Positions 1-7,542 are shown, counted from the first letter of the stretch. The stretch is 8,722 nt of DNA from an uncultured Hungatella sp. (GCA_910586845.1 CAJUJV010000104.1:1-8722); one strand, 5' to 3'. Numbers and translations are program-made. The notes: a model not told the origin generated them from the sequence alone.

Positions 1-382
1 CCAGGATGATGGCGATGGTGATGCCTGCCGGTCCGGAACCGATGATGGCGGCCTTTATGCCGTTGGAGGGTTTGGGACCGTCGGTCATCTTGTTGGCATA
101 GGTGGAGGAGATATAGTTTTCGATGGTGGAGAAATGGACAGGAGCCCCTTTCTTTCCCAGAACACAGTGACCTTCGCACTGATTTTCGTGATTACATACA
201 AGGCTGCATACAGTAGTCAGGGGGTTGTTTTCAAAAAGGGTTCTTCCGGCCTCGTCCAGTTTATTGTCTTTTAAAAGTCTGATGATCTCCGGGATAGGAG
301 TATTAATGGGACAGCCCTTCTGGCACTGGGGTACCTTGCAGCCAAGGCAGCGGTTAGCTTCATCCATAACATGTAATGCCAT
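1..382 (-). CDS. Fe-S/FAD oxidoreductase, glutamate synthase small-subunit-like (GltD/NfnB/SudA family), 5' part only
   Basis: Reading leftward from ATG at 382-380 gives 127 codons with no stop before the window edge, so only the N-terminus is present. The start is supported by GGAAGG eight bases upstream. The protein has the Fer4_20-type N-terminal domain: Cys12, Cys15, Cys20 and Cys24 in a C-x2-C-x4-C-x3-CP pattern, then Cys59, Cys63, Cys69 and Cys73, the usual two [4Fe-4S] sets of this family. GSGPAG at residues 115-120 is the beginning of the FAD-binding Rossmann fold. Family members pass electrons between NAD(P)H, FAD and Fe-S clusters, for example as the small subunit of glutamate synthase, in NADH-dependent ferredoxin:NADP oxidoreductase, or as stand-alone sulfide dehydrogenase-like proteins. 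Which role applies cannot be told without the rest of the gene and its downstream partners. It is divergent from the sulfur-type flavoenzyme gene and probably under catabolite control through the cre site at its start. Confidence 0.87.
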   Translation of the reverse strand, partial: MALHVMDEANRCLGCKVPQCQKGCPINTPIPEIIRLLKDNKLDEAGRTLFENNPLTTVCSLVCNHENQCEGHCVLGKKGAPVHFSTIENYISSTYANKMTDGPKPSNGIKAAIIGSGPAGITIAIIL

Positions 383-560
383 AGTAATAACCTTCCTTTC
401 ACAGATGTAAGCGCTTTCTTTTTATCATTCCCAGTTTAACACAATAAAAATGGGAATTCTACAGATTTTCTGCACTTTTTAAGAAACATATTCGAGCCTC
501 CGGTCTCCTTGCAGGCCCGGAAAAAGTGTGATAGACTATAGCCATAAGGAGGGGACAGAC
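383..560. promoter_or_regulatory. Divergent intergenic region with weak promoters for both flanking genes
   Basis: This 178-bp non-coding stretch separates the leftward Fe-S flavoprotein from the rightward redox fusion gene. On the minus strand an extended -10 (TG-A-TAAAAA, 427 down to 419) is followed by the cre site and the ribosome binding site, but its -35 is poor. On the plus strand TTAACA at 436-441 could pair with TACAGA at 460-465 (18-bp spacing), a weak match. TTGCAG (509-514) with TAGACT (532-537) has 17-bp spacing but would start transcription almost on the ribosome binding site. A 7-bp inverted repeat (ATTCCCA 427-433, TGGGAAT 451-457) lies across both candidate promoters. AAGGAGGGG at 546-554 serves the rightward gene. 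None of the promoters is more than tentative. Confidence 0.4.
406..419. promoter_or_regulatory. Catabolite-response element (cre), probable CcpA operator
   Basis: The sequence TGTAAGCGCTTTCT matches the Firmicutes cre consensus TGWAANCGNTNWCA at all positions except the last. It contains the perfect palindrome AAGCGCTT at 409-416. It sits just downstream of the minus-strand extended -10, covering the expected start of transcription of the leftward flavoprotein gene, and upstream of that gene's ribosome binding site. A cre at this position normally mediates repression by CcpA-HPr(Ser-P). The match is seen directly; the regulatory effect is inferred. Confidence 0.6.
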
Positions 561-3143
561 ATGAATGTACTGATCATCGGGGGAGTAGCCGCAGGGACCA
601 AAACGGCGGCGAAACTGAAAAGGGAAAACAGAGATACGGAAGTTACCATCATTACAAAAGGAAAAGAGATTTCCTATGCCGGATGCGGGCTTCCCTATTA
701 TGTGGGAGGGCTGATCCGGGAGTCGGAAGAACTGATCGTCAATACTCCTGAGAAATATGCGGCTCTCACAGGAGTCAGAGTTCTGACGGAGACAGAGGCC
801 ACGGCAGTGGATGCAGAGAAAAAGACCGTAACGGTCAGAGATGAAAAGACAGGAGAAGTACGACAGCTCTCCTACGATAAACTGGTCGTCGCCGTGGGCG
901 CCTCCCCGGCGGTTTTGCCGGTAAAGGGTATGGATCTTCCAGGCGTCTTTACGATCAGAAAGCCGGCGGATGCCATAGGGGTGCGGGCCTATGCGGAAGA
1001 GAACGGCGTGAAAAAGGCGGTGGTAGTAGGCGCCGGTTTTATCGGCCTGGAGATGGCGGAGAACCTGCAGAAGAAGGGAATATCCGTGACAGTCATCGAC
1101 TTTGCCTCTCAGATCCTGCCTAATATTCTGGATCCGGAGATGGCGGCATACGGGAAGAAACATCTGCTGAACCAGGGGATCCGGGTGATCACCGGGACGA
1201 AAGCGGAGGAGATCACCGGAGAGAGCCGGGTGGAGGGAGTAAAGACCACCGCGGGACTGCTGAACTGTTCCCTTGTCATCATGGCGGCAGGTATCCGGCC
1301 GAATACCGGTTTCCTGGAGGGAAGCGGTGTGGAGATGAATCGGGGCGCCATTGTGGTGGATCGGACCATGAAGACCAGTCTTCCGGATGTTTACGCGGCC
1401 GGAGACTGCGTGCAGGTTGTGAACCGGCTCACGGGCAGGCCTCAGTGGTCCCCCATGGGTTCTTCGGCCAATCTGGAAGGACGTACTCTGGCCCAGACCC
1501 TGGGAGGAAAAGAAAAGACCTATCCGGGAGTGCTGGGTACCGGAGTGGTGAAGCTGCCGGGAATCAACTGCGGCAGGACCGGTCTGACGGAGCAGCAGGC
1601 GAGAGAGGCCGGTTATGAGGTGGAGACGGTCCTGGCGGTCACTGACGACAAGGCCCACTATTATCCCGATGCCGCTTTCTTTGCCACCAAGCTTATTGCG
1701 GACAGAGAGAGCCATAAGCTTCTTGGCATGCAGGTCTTCGGGCCGGGGGCAGTGGACAAGATGGTGGACATCGCGGTCATAGGCATGAACATGGGAGCCA
1801 GGCTGGAAGATTTCGAAAACGGGGACTTTGCCTACGCACCGCCCTTTTCCACGGCTATTCATCCCTTTGTCCAGGCCGTCTATGTGCTGCTGAACAAATT
1901 AGACGGAGAACTGATCAGCATGACTCCGGCAGAATACGGGGCGGGAAAGGCCAGGGGCTACCGGATTCTGGATGTGGCTCCCGTGCCCTCTATCCGGGGG
2001 GCCAGGTACGTAGAACTGGATCAGGTGACCGGGGAACTGGAGGGCATCGGAAAAGAAGAGAAGCTTCTTCTGGTCTGTGCCAAGGGTAAGAGGGCCTATT
2101 TCCTTCAGAATCGTCTCCGCGCTCTGGGATATGAGAATACGGTCGTACTGGAAGGCTCCACCTTCTTCAATGACGTGAGGGCGGAGGGAGACAGAAACCA
2201 GGTGACAAAAGAGGAAGAGACCAGGGTGAAGGCTCTGGGATTCCTGAAGGATAAGAGAACACCGGACAGATTTAACGGACGGGTCATCACCAGAAACGGA
2301 AAGATCACCTCGGAGGAGGCACGGGCCATCGCGGAGGCGGCGGAGAAGTTCGGAGACGGTCAGGTGACCATGACTTCCCGTCTGACCATGGAGATCCAGG
2401 GAGTGCCTTTTGAGAATATCGAACCTCTGAGGGCTTACCTTCTTGAAGCGGGGCTTGAGACAGGAGGAACCGGTTCCAAAGTGCGGCCGGTGGTGTCCTG
2501 CAAGGGAACTACCTGTCAGTACGGGCTGATCGATACCTTTGAGCTTTCCGAGGAGATTCATGAGCGGTTCTACCACGGCTACGGCAGCGTGAAACTGCCT
2601 CACAAGTTCAAGATCGCCGTGGGCGGCTGCCCCAACAACTGTGTGAAACCGGACCTTAACGATATCGGAATCATCGGCCAGAGAGTTCCTCAGATCTCTC
2701 CTGAAAAGTGCCGGGGATGCAGAACCTGTCAGGTGGAGAACAGCTGTCCCGTCAAGGTGGCTCTTCTGACTGACGGTAAGATCACTATCGATGAAAATGC
2801 CTGCAACCACTGCGGCCGGTGTGTGGGCAGATGTCCCTTCGGAGCCGTCGAAGACCATATTGACGGTTATCGTGTCTGCATAGGCGGCCGGTGGGGCAAG
2901 CACGTGGCCCGGGGCCGGTATCTGGACAGGGTGTTTACGGATAAAGAGGAGGTTCTGTCCGTTGTGGAGAAGGCTATTCTTCTGTTCAGGGAGCAGGGAA
3001 TCACCGGTGAGCGGTTTGCCGACACCGTGGCCAGGATCGGATTTGAACAGGTACAGAGGCAGCTTCTGTCCGATGACCTTCTGGTGAGGAAACAGGAGAA
3101 TCTTGCTGCCGAAAAACATATGAAAGGCGGAGCGACCTGCTGA
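561..3143 (+). CDS. CoA-disulfide reductase-like flavoprotein fused to rhodanese, siroheme sulfite reductase-like and 2[4Fe-4S] ferredoxin domains
   Basis: An 860-residue protein. The ATG at 561 was chosen over an in-frame ATG at 528 because AAGGAGGGG lies 6 bases before it and the FAD motif starts at residue 2. Domains in order: (a) residues 1-445, a pyridine nucleotide-disulfide oxidoreductase of the CoA-disulfide/persulfide reductase type, with GGVAAG (7-12) for FAD, the single redox Cys42 in YAGCGLPYY, GAGFIGLE (157-164) for NAD(P)H, AAGDC (279-283), HYYP (366-369) and YAPPFS (425-430). (b) Residues 465-535, a rhodanese-like domain with active-site loop C506-AKGKR-A. (c) Residues 570-710, one ferredoxin-like/siroheme half-module with Arg607, Cys647, Cys652, Cys690 and Cys694 (GGCPNNC). 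(d) Residues 711-765, two [4Fe-4S] sites at Cys717/720/723/729 and Cys748/751/754/758. A plausible role is NAD(P)H-dependent cytosolic reduction of persulfide, polysulfide or sulfite, with electrons passing from FAD through the clusters to siroheme. The activity is inferred. The combination resembles CoADR-rhodanese proteins extended by a small sulfite reductase. No membrane segments are seen. The next gene starts 10 bp downstream. Confidence 0.9.
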   Translation: MNVLIIGGVAAGTKTAAKLKRENRDTEVTIITKGKEISYAGCGLPYYVGGLIRESEELIVNTPEKYAALTGVRVLTETEATAVDAEKKTVTVRDEKTGEVRQLSYDKLVVAVGASPAVLPVKGMDLPGVFTIRKPADAIGVRAYAEENGVKKAVVVGAGFIGLEMAENLQKKGISVTVIDFASQILPNILDPEMAAYGKKHLLNQGIRVITGTKAEEITGESRVEGVKTTAGLLNCSLVIMAAGIRPNTGFLEGSGVEMNRGAIVVDRTMKTSLPDVYAAGDCVQVVNRLTGRPQWSPMGSSANLEGRTLAQTLGGKEKTYPGVLGTGVVKLPGINCGRTGLTEQQAREAGYEVETVLAVTDDKAHYYPDAAFFATKLIADRESHKLLGMQVFGPGAVDKMVDIAVIGMNMGARLEDFENGDFAYAPPFSTAIHPFVQAVYVLLNKLDGELISMTPAEYGAGKARGYRILDVAPVPSIRGARYVELDQVTGELEGIGKEEKLLLVCAKGKRAYFLQNRLRALGYENTVVLEGSTFFNDVRAEGDRNQVTKEEETRVKALGFLKDKRTPDRFNGRVITRNGKITSEEARAIAEAAEKFGDGQVTMTSRLTMEIQGVPFENIEPLRAYLLEAGLETGGTGSKVRPVVSCKGTTCQYGLIDTFELSEEIHERFYHGYGSVKLPHKFKIAVGGCPNNCVKPDLNDIGIIGQRVPQISPEKCRGCRTCQVENSCPVKVALLTDGKITIDENACNHCGRCVGRCPFGAVEDHIDGYRVCIGGRWGKHVARGRYLDRVFTDKEEVLSVVEKAILLFREQGITGERFADTVARIGFEQVQRQLLSDDLLVRKQENLAAEKHMKGGATC

Positions 3144-3153
3144 CGGTGAATGT

Positions 3154-5583
3154 ATGTTTTCATCAATATATGAATGTGGATTTCTTTGTTATGTGTTATG
3201 GATCTGGTTGTGGGATGTGTTCAGTTTTCTGGGATTTTATGCAGGACTTCCGGAGGGAGTCCTGCTGCTTGCTCTTCTGGCCGGAGCGGTTATGCTGCCG
3301 GTGCTTCGTCTCCTGATACGCCGCAGACCGTGGCAGAAGGAAAGGCTTTCCAAAGGTGATTTGGTGGTTATTGCTTACTTCTGCCTGTTTACTGCGGGGA
3401 AAACCCTGTTTCCGGATATGTGTGAAGACTCCTGCAGACATCATGTATTTCTGCAGACGCCTTACTGGAAAGACATGATTTCCTTCCACCTGATTCCCGC
3501 AGGGATCCAGGGATTCACCTTTCCGCTGGTAGATCGTTTGTTCTATCTGTTCCGGGTTCTTCTGGGATACCGGATGGGCACGGTACTGAATCTGCTGTGT
3601 ATGAGTCTGACTTATATCCAGGCCCGCCGGATCATGAAAAAAATATGCGGCATCCGATATGAGAAGCTGCACCCGTTTCTGTGTTTTCTGGCAGTGACAC
3701 AGTATGACGCAGTGGCCCAGGCAGGCACCTATATGGTGGAAATCATAGGCACCACTCTGGTTCTGGAAGGAATATGGTTTCTTCTGAGGGAGCCGGAGGA
3801 CAAGAACGAGATCCTGGTTTTTGCGGGACTCCAGGGACTTTTATTTGCCCTGAAGATGACGAATGTCGTCTATGTGGCTCCGCTTGTGGTTCTGTACGTT
3901 TTTAAAAACAGAAAACAGATTACAGTGCCTTTGTTCGGCATCTGTGTTCTGGCCGGAGCGGTTCCGCTGTCCATTTATCTGATTCATAACTGGATTCAGG
4001 CAGGCAATCCCATCTATCCATATTACAACAAGGTGTTTGGGAGTCCCTATTATCCGGACTCCAATTTTAAAGATGTGCGGTGGGGCGGCTCTACATGGAA
4101 AGAAGTGATCCTGTGGCCTTTTATAGGGATTATAAAGCCGGGGTACCACCAGAGCGAACTCCCCATACCCTATACCTGGGGCTATGGCTCGGCCTGGCTC
4201 TTTCTTCTGATCTTCTGTGGGGGAAGATTTCTGAAGAGATGCCAAAAGGGCGTCGGTCTGGGATATATGACGGTTTTGGTTATACTGTGTACCCTGTTCT
4301 GGAGTGCCAGCACGGGACATGTGAGATATTACCTGCCGGGGTTTGTTATCCTGATGCTCTCCGGAATCTGTGCCGGAATCTGCTTCATCAGCGGAAAAAG
4401 GACCACGGATCTTCTTGTGATGTTCCTGCTGGCTGTGATGATTCCGGGGCCTTTTGTGGCCATACAGACCTGTGTGGCGGGAGGAGAGTGGAGTTTCCGT
4501 CCGGGACTGTCGAACCGCATCCTCCCGGGAGGAATCCCGAGGGGGCTGGAAAATCTGGGACTCTATAAAGAGCAGCTGAAGGTCGTGGGGAGAGACCGGA
4601 AAATCGGCACTCCCGAGCAGAGGCAGCGGCCGGAAAAGCTGGTGCTGACCGGCAGTGATTCGGTGTTTACAACCCTTTTAAATCCCCGGATTCCGGTGGT
4701 GCGGTGGAGCAGTGTAAAAGACAGCTTAAGGGATGAATTGTTTGAGGCCTGCTGTCTGGAGATGGAAAAAGAACTGGAAGAAAGCGACGGAATCTACGGG
4801 ATCATCAGGGTGGAAAAAGGCAGCCAGCCGGAGATTGACAATTATATGTGGTACGGGTTTGCCGTAAAGTCCGCAGAACTGCTGCCTCAGAACATTTTTC
4901 TGAACAAGGATCTGTTCCTGGTCCGGCTGAAAAACCCCAAAGATCCTCTGAATAAGCTGAACAGGGAGAGGGCCATAGGGCTCCTGGGCACGGAGGAGAT
5001 TCCGGTGGCACAGGTACGGCCGGGAAAGGATGTGACTTTCTGGATTGAGACGCCGGGGCTGGAAACGGTGCCGGGATTATCCGGAGAGTCTCCCTGGATG
5101 GCAACGCTGCAGATCTTGAGAGAATGTGGAGAAGAACGGCAGATTGTAGAGGAGAGAGAACTGGATCTTCGGCAGCAGAACGTATATGAGAAGGTTTTTC
5201 TGTATGCGGTCTTAAGGCTTCCTGAAGCGGACAGCGGCCGGAACGTCTATGCCAGAGCATGGATCCGGACGTCCATAACAGGAAGGCAGGAGTTTTATGA
5301 TGACGTATATTATATAGATGAATCCGGCTTCTGGGGGCGAGGTCTGGTGGAAGACGAAGAAGGACGTTACTATGCGGACGCATATGGACGGGTGTACAGC
5401 GGCTGGAAACGGGTGGATGGAAAATGGTATTATTTTTCCGAGGACGGTTCCATGTATACGGGCTGGCTTGACGGAGAGTACTATCTGGGCGAGGATGGAG
5501 TCATGGTTACAGGCATCCAGGTTATCGACGGGGTTACCTATGAGTTCGACGACAGCGGAGCTCTGCGTTCCGGGAATCCATAA
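3154..5583 (+). CDS. GT-C glycosyltransferase-like polytopic membrane protein with C-terminal cell-wall-binding repeats
   Basis: An 809-residue protein. Residues 1 to about 437 hold roughly 10-12 hydrophobic segments (for example 34-54, 190-210, 257-277, 369-385, 392-412, 417-437). The early loop LFPDMCEDSCRHHVFLQ (85-101) has the acidic and His residues expected of a GT-C catalytic loop. NPIYPYYN (285-292) and TGHVRYYLPG (387-396) are also typical of GT-C-like membrane glycosyltransferases. Residues about 440-725 are soluble and probably extracytoplasmic, with a beta-rich stretch. Residues 735-809 are choline-binding-type repeats rich in Trp, Tyr and Gly (GWKRVDGKWYYF, GWLDGEYYLGEDG). Family members transfer sugars from lipid-linked donors outside the membrane; the acceptor here is unknown, and the tail suggests a wall polymer. 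The ribosome binding site is weak. The start is supported by the paralogue, which also begins MFSS behind a good AAGGGAG. The gene starts 10 bp after the redox gene, so co-transcription or translational coupling is possible. The GT-C assignment rests on pattern recognition, not an alignment. Confidence 0.8.
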   Translation: MFSSIYECGFLCYVLWIWLWDVFSFLGFYAGLPEGVLLLALLAGAVMLPVLRLLIRRRPWQKERLSKGDLVVIAYFCLFTAGKTLFPDMCEDSCRHHVFLQTPYWKDMISFHLIPAGIQGFTFPLVDRLFYLFRVLLGYRMGTVLNLLCMSLTYIQARRIMKKICGIRYEKLHPFLCFLAVTQYDAVAQAGTYMVEIIGTTLVLEGIWFLLREPEDKNEILVFAGLQGLLFALKMTNVVYVAPLVVLYVFKNRKQITVPLFGICVLAGAVPLSIYLIHNWIQAGNPIYPYYNKVFGSPYYPDSNFKDVRWGGSTWKEVILWPFIGIIKPGYHQSELPIPYTWGYGSAWLFLLIFCGGRFLKRCQKGVGLGYMTVLVILCTLFWSASTGHVRYYLPGFVILMLSGICAGICFISGKRTTDLLVMFLLAVMIPGPFVAIQTCVAGGEWSFRPGLSNRILPGGIPRGLENLGLYKEQLKVVGRDRKIGTPEQRQRPEKLVLTGSDSVFTTLLNPRIPVVRWSSVKDSLRDELFEACCLEMEKELEESDGIYGIIRVEKGSQPEIDNYMWYGFAVKSAELLPQNIFLNKDLFLVRLKNPKDPLNKLNRERAIGLLGTEEIPVAQVRPGKDVTFWIETPGLETVPGLSGESPWMATLQILRECGEERQIVEERELDLRQQNVYEKVFLYAVLRLPEADSGRNVYARAWIRTSITGRQEFYDDVYYIDESGFWGRGLVEDEEGRYYADAYGRVYSGWKRVDGKWYYFSEDGSMYTGWLDGEYYLGEDGVMVTGIQVIDGVTYEFDDSGALRSGNP
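5356..5580 (+). repeat. Cell-wall-binding (choline-binding-type) repeat array, intact copy
   Basis: Four consecutive units of about 17-20 residues make up residues 735-809 of the membrane protein. They begin near EGRYYADAYG, WKRVDGKWYYFSEDG, WLDGEYYLGEDG and IQVIDGVTYEFDDSG. Each unit has the aromatic pair and the Gly-rich turn of CW_binding repeats. In related proteins such repeats bind choline on teichoic acids or other wall glycopolymers. Four units is a short array, and the ligand is unknown. Confidence 0.75.
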
Positions 5584-5595
5584 CCTGAATTTATG
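5584..5595 (+). repeat. 3' flank repeat, first copy (CCTGAATTTATG), marking the duplication edge
   Basis: The 12 bases after the stop codon of the intact membrane protein gene are identical to the 12 bases after the stop of its broken paralogue (7774-7785). Sequence beyond that point is unrelated. Upstream of the two ATG codons there is no shared sequence. The duplicated unit therefore runs from the start codon to just past the stop. Confidence 0.6.
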
Positions 5596-5629
5596 GTATT
5601 ATTCCATCACCTGTTAAGGGAGAAAAAAG

Positions 5630-7036
5630 ATGTTTTCATCGGTGTTCATATGCGTTTTTTTCTGCTACATTTTATTCATCTGGATAACAGATGTCATAAG
5701 CTTTCTGGGATTTTACGCCGGCTTTGCGGCGAAACCCCTGTGGCCGGCTCTGATGGCAGGAGTGTTTATGGTGCCGGTTCTGAGGCAGATGATCCGACGT
5801 AAGCCATGGAACAGGGAGAAACTTTTTTCCGGATGGGATATGGCGGTTGTCGTCTGTTTCTGTCTGTTTGCCGCAGGAAAAATGATATTTCCTGATATGA
5901 GTGAAGATGTATGCAAATACCATGTATTTCTGCAGGATCCGTCCTGGAAAGATATGATGGGCTTCCATCTGCTTCCCGGCGGCATACAGGGATTCGGATT
6001 TCCTCTGGGAGACCGGCTGTTTTATCTGTTCCGGTGTCTGCTGGGATACCGGCTGGGAACCGTGCTGAATCTTCTGTGTCTGCTTCTGATCTACAGCCAG
6101 GCACGGAAGATTATGAGAGAACTGTGCGGATCCAGGTTTGAAAAGCTGAATCCGTTTCTGTGCTTTCTGGCGGTGACCCAGTATGATGCCATGATGCAGG
6201 TCGGTTCTTATATGGTGGAACTGATCGGGACCTGTATTCTTCTGGAGTGTGTGTGGTTTCTGCTGCGCAGACCGGAGGACGGAAAAGAAATGGTCGTTTT
6301 TGCTGGACTCATGGGTTTTTTGTTTGCCGTGAAGATGACAAATATTGTATATGTGATCCCCCTTGTAATCCTCTACATATTTAAAAACAGGAAATTGGTC
6401 ACGGCACGTATTTTCTGGCTGTGTTTTCTGGCAGGGGTGCTTCCGGCATCCATTTACCTGATTCACAACTGGATCCAGACCGGCAATCCCGTGTATCCCT
6501 ATTATAATACGGTTTTTGGATCGCCGTATTTTGCGGATATGAATTTCAAAGACAAGCGATGGGGCGGCCAGAACTGGAAAGAGGTGATTCTGTGGCCTTT
6601 TATAGGGATCAAAAGGCCGGATTACCGGCAGAGTGAGCTGCCGGCGCCCTACACATGGGGTTATGCTTCTGCATGGCTTCTGCTCGCTGTCTGCGGGGCA
6701 GGACGATTTTTGAAAAAAACCAGAGATCAGGCGAAACTCGGATATATGGCCGGTGTTATCATAGCATCTTCTCTCCTTTGGAGCGCCAGCACAGGCCACG
6801 TCAGATATTATATGGGCGGATTTATTCTTTTGATGATCACGGGGATCTCGGCGGGAATCTGCTGTATGGGCCGTACAAAAGCGGCAGAACGACAATGGGC
6901 GACGACATGTTTGAGACTTTTTGCCGGCAGATGGAGGGAGATCTGGAAAGCAGCGACAGAATTTACGGAATCATCAGATGTAAAAAAGGACAAAATCCCG
7001 GGATTGACAAGATCATGGAACAACGGTTTGCAGTAA
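5630..7036 (+). CDS. N-terminal fragment of the degraded paralogue: truncated GT-C-like membrane protein
   Basis: This is the 468-residue open frame left at the 5' end of the broken paralogue. Residues 1 to about 414 match the membrane domain of the intact neighbour. They include the loop FPDMSEDVCKYHVFLQ (87-102), NPVYPYYN (286-293) and TGHVRYY. After the deletion junction near 6861-6880 the last roughly 55 residues are out of frame and charged, with no relation to the intact protein, and the final membrane segment and whole extracytoplasmic part are lost. The ribosome binding site AAGGGAG, 10 bases before ATG, is better than that of the intact gene. The product could be made and inserted in the membrane, but whether it works is unknown. 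It overlaps the next fragment. Confidence 0.6.
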   Translation: MFSSVFICVFFCYILFIWITDVISFLGFYAGFAAKPLWPALMAGVFMVPVLRQMIRRKPWNREKLFSGWDMAVVVCFCLFAAGKMIFPDMSEDVCKYHVFLQDPSWKDMMGFHLLPGGIQGFGFPLGDRLFYLFRCLLGYRLGTVLNLLCLLLIYSQARKIMRELCGSRFEKLNPFLCFLAVTQYDAMMQVGSYMVELIGTCILLECVWFLLRRPEDGKEMVVFAGLMGFLFAVKMTNIVYVIPLVILYIFKNRKLVTARIFWLCFLAGVLPASIYLIHNWIQTGNPVYPYYNTVFGSPYFADMNFKDKRWGGQNWKEVILWPFIGIKRPDYRQSELPAPYTWGYASAWLLLAVCGAGRFLKKTRDQAKLGYMAGVIIASSLLWSASTGHVRYYMGGFILLMITGISAGICCMGRTKAAERQWATTCLRLFAGRWREIWKAATEFTESSDVKKDKIPGLTRSWNNGLQ

Positions 7037-7536
7037 AGTCTCTGGAGGTACTGTCACAGAACGTATTTCTGAATAACGAAATTTATCTGGTCTGCCTCAA
7101 AAGCCCGAAAGATCCCATGAACCGTCCCGACAGGACCAGAGCGGTGGGAGCTCTGGGAACGGAGGAGGGGAGTCTGGCACAGATACCGCAGGGAAAAGAG
7201 GTGACGCTGTGGATCGAGACGCCGGGACTGGAGACGGGGCCGGGTCTGGAACAGGAGTCCCTTGGCCATGTGAAGCTGCGGATTGTGAGAGAACAGGGAG
7301 AAGAAAGGATGACCCTGCTGGAAAAAGAACTGGATCTGAGGCAGCAGGAGATCCATGAGCTCAGACTGGATTTTTCCCAGGAGAAGGAACCGGTCTTGCT
7401 GTATGGAATGTTAGAGCTTCCGGAGTCGGACAAAGATTTGTCATCCTATGCCAGAGTATGGATTCGGACGTCGCTGACCGGCCGGCAGATATTTCCCAAC
7501 GCTTGCCTACTATACAGGCGAATCGGGGGCTATTGA
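6895..7536 (+). pseudogene. Middle fragment of the degraded paralogue (extracytoplasmic domain)
   Basis: After the 310-bp deletion the homology continues in another frame. DDMFETFCRQMEGDLESSDRIYGIIR aligns with residues about 526-552 of the intact protein, and homology runs through WIETPGLET and LDLRQQ to WIRTSLTGRQ. Ten extra codons near 7352-7381 (within HELRLDFSQEKEP) are absent from the intact copy. The frame ends at TGA 7534-7536. The ATG at 6895 has no convincing ribosome binding site and is only the first available start, so this is most likely a remnant and not an independent gene. Confidence 0.65.
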
Positions 7537-7542
7537 GACCGG

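Noticed and set aside
225..410. Short plus-strand frame (61 codons) over the leftward flavoprotein start
   Set aside because: It is antisense to the well-supported Fe-S cysteine motifs of the leftward gene and has no ribosome binding site.
528..560. Upstream in-frame ATG for the redox fusion gene
   Set aside because: It would add 11 residues before the FAD strand and lacks a ribosome binding site, while the ATG at 561 has a strong one.
459..1862. Long open frame on the minus strand (467 codons) opposite the redox fusion gene
   Set aside because: It is a shadow of the codon bias of the plus-strand gene. The translation has no recognisable domain, no ribosome binding site, and an Arg/His/Ser-rich composition typical of antisense frames.
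1899..3119. Long open frame on the minus strand (406 codons) opposite the siroheme/ferredoxin part
   Set aside because: The opposite strand encodes clear rhodanese, siroheme and ferredoxin motifs; the antisense reading has none.
4080..4568. Alternative plus-strand frame (162 codons) inside the membrane protein gene
   Set aside because: It is internal to a gene whose own frame is conserved in the neighbouring paralogue; no motif or ribosome binding site was found.
5672..6895. Long open frame on the minus strand (407 codons) opposite the degraded paralogue
   Set aside because: The plus strand here is homologous to the intact membrane protein, and the antisense frame is Gln/His/Arg-rich with no family features.
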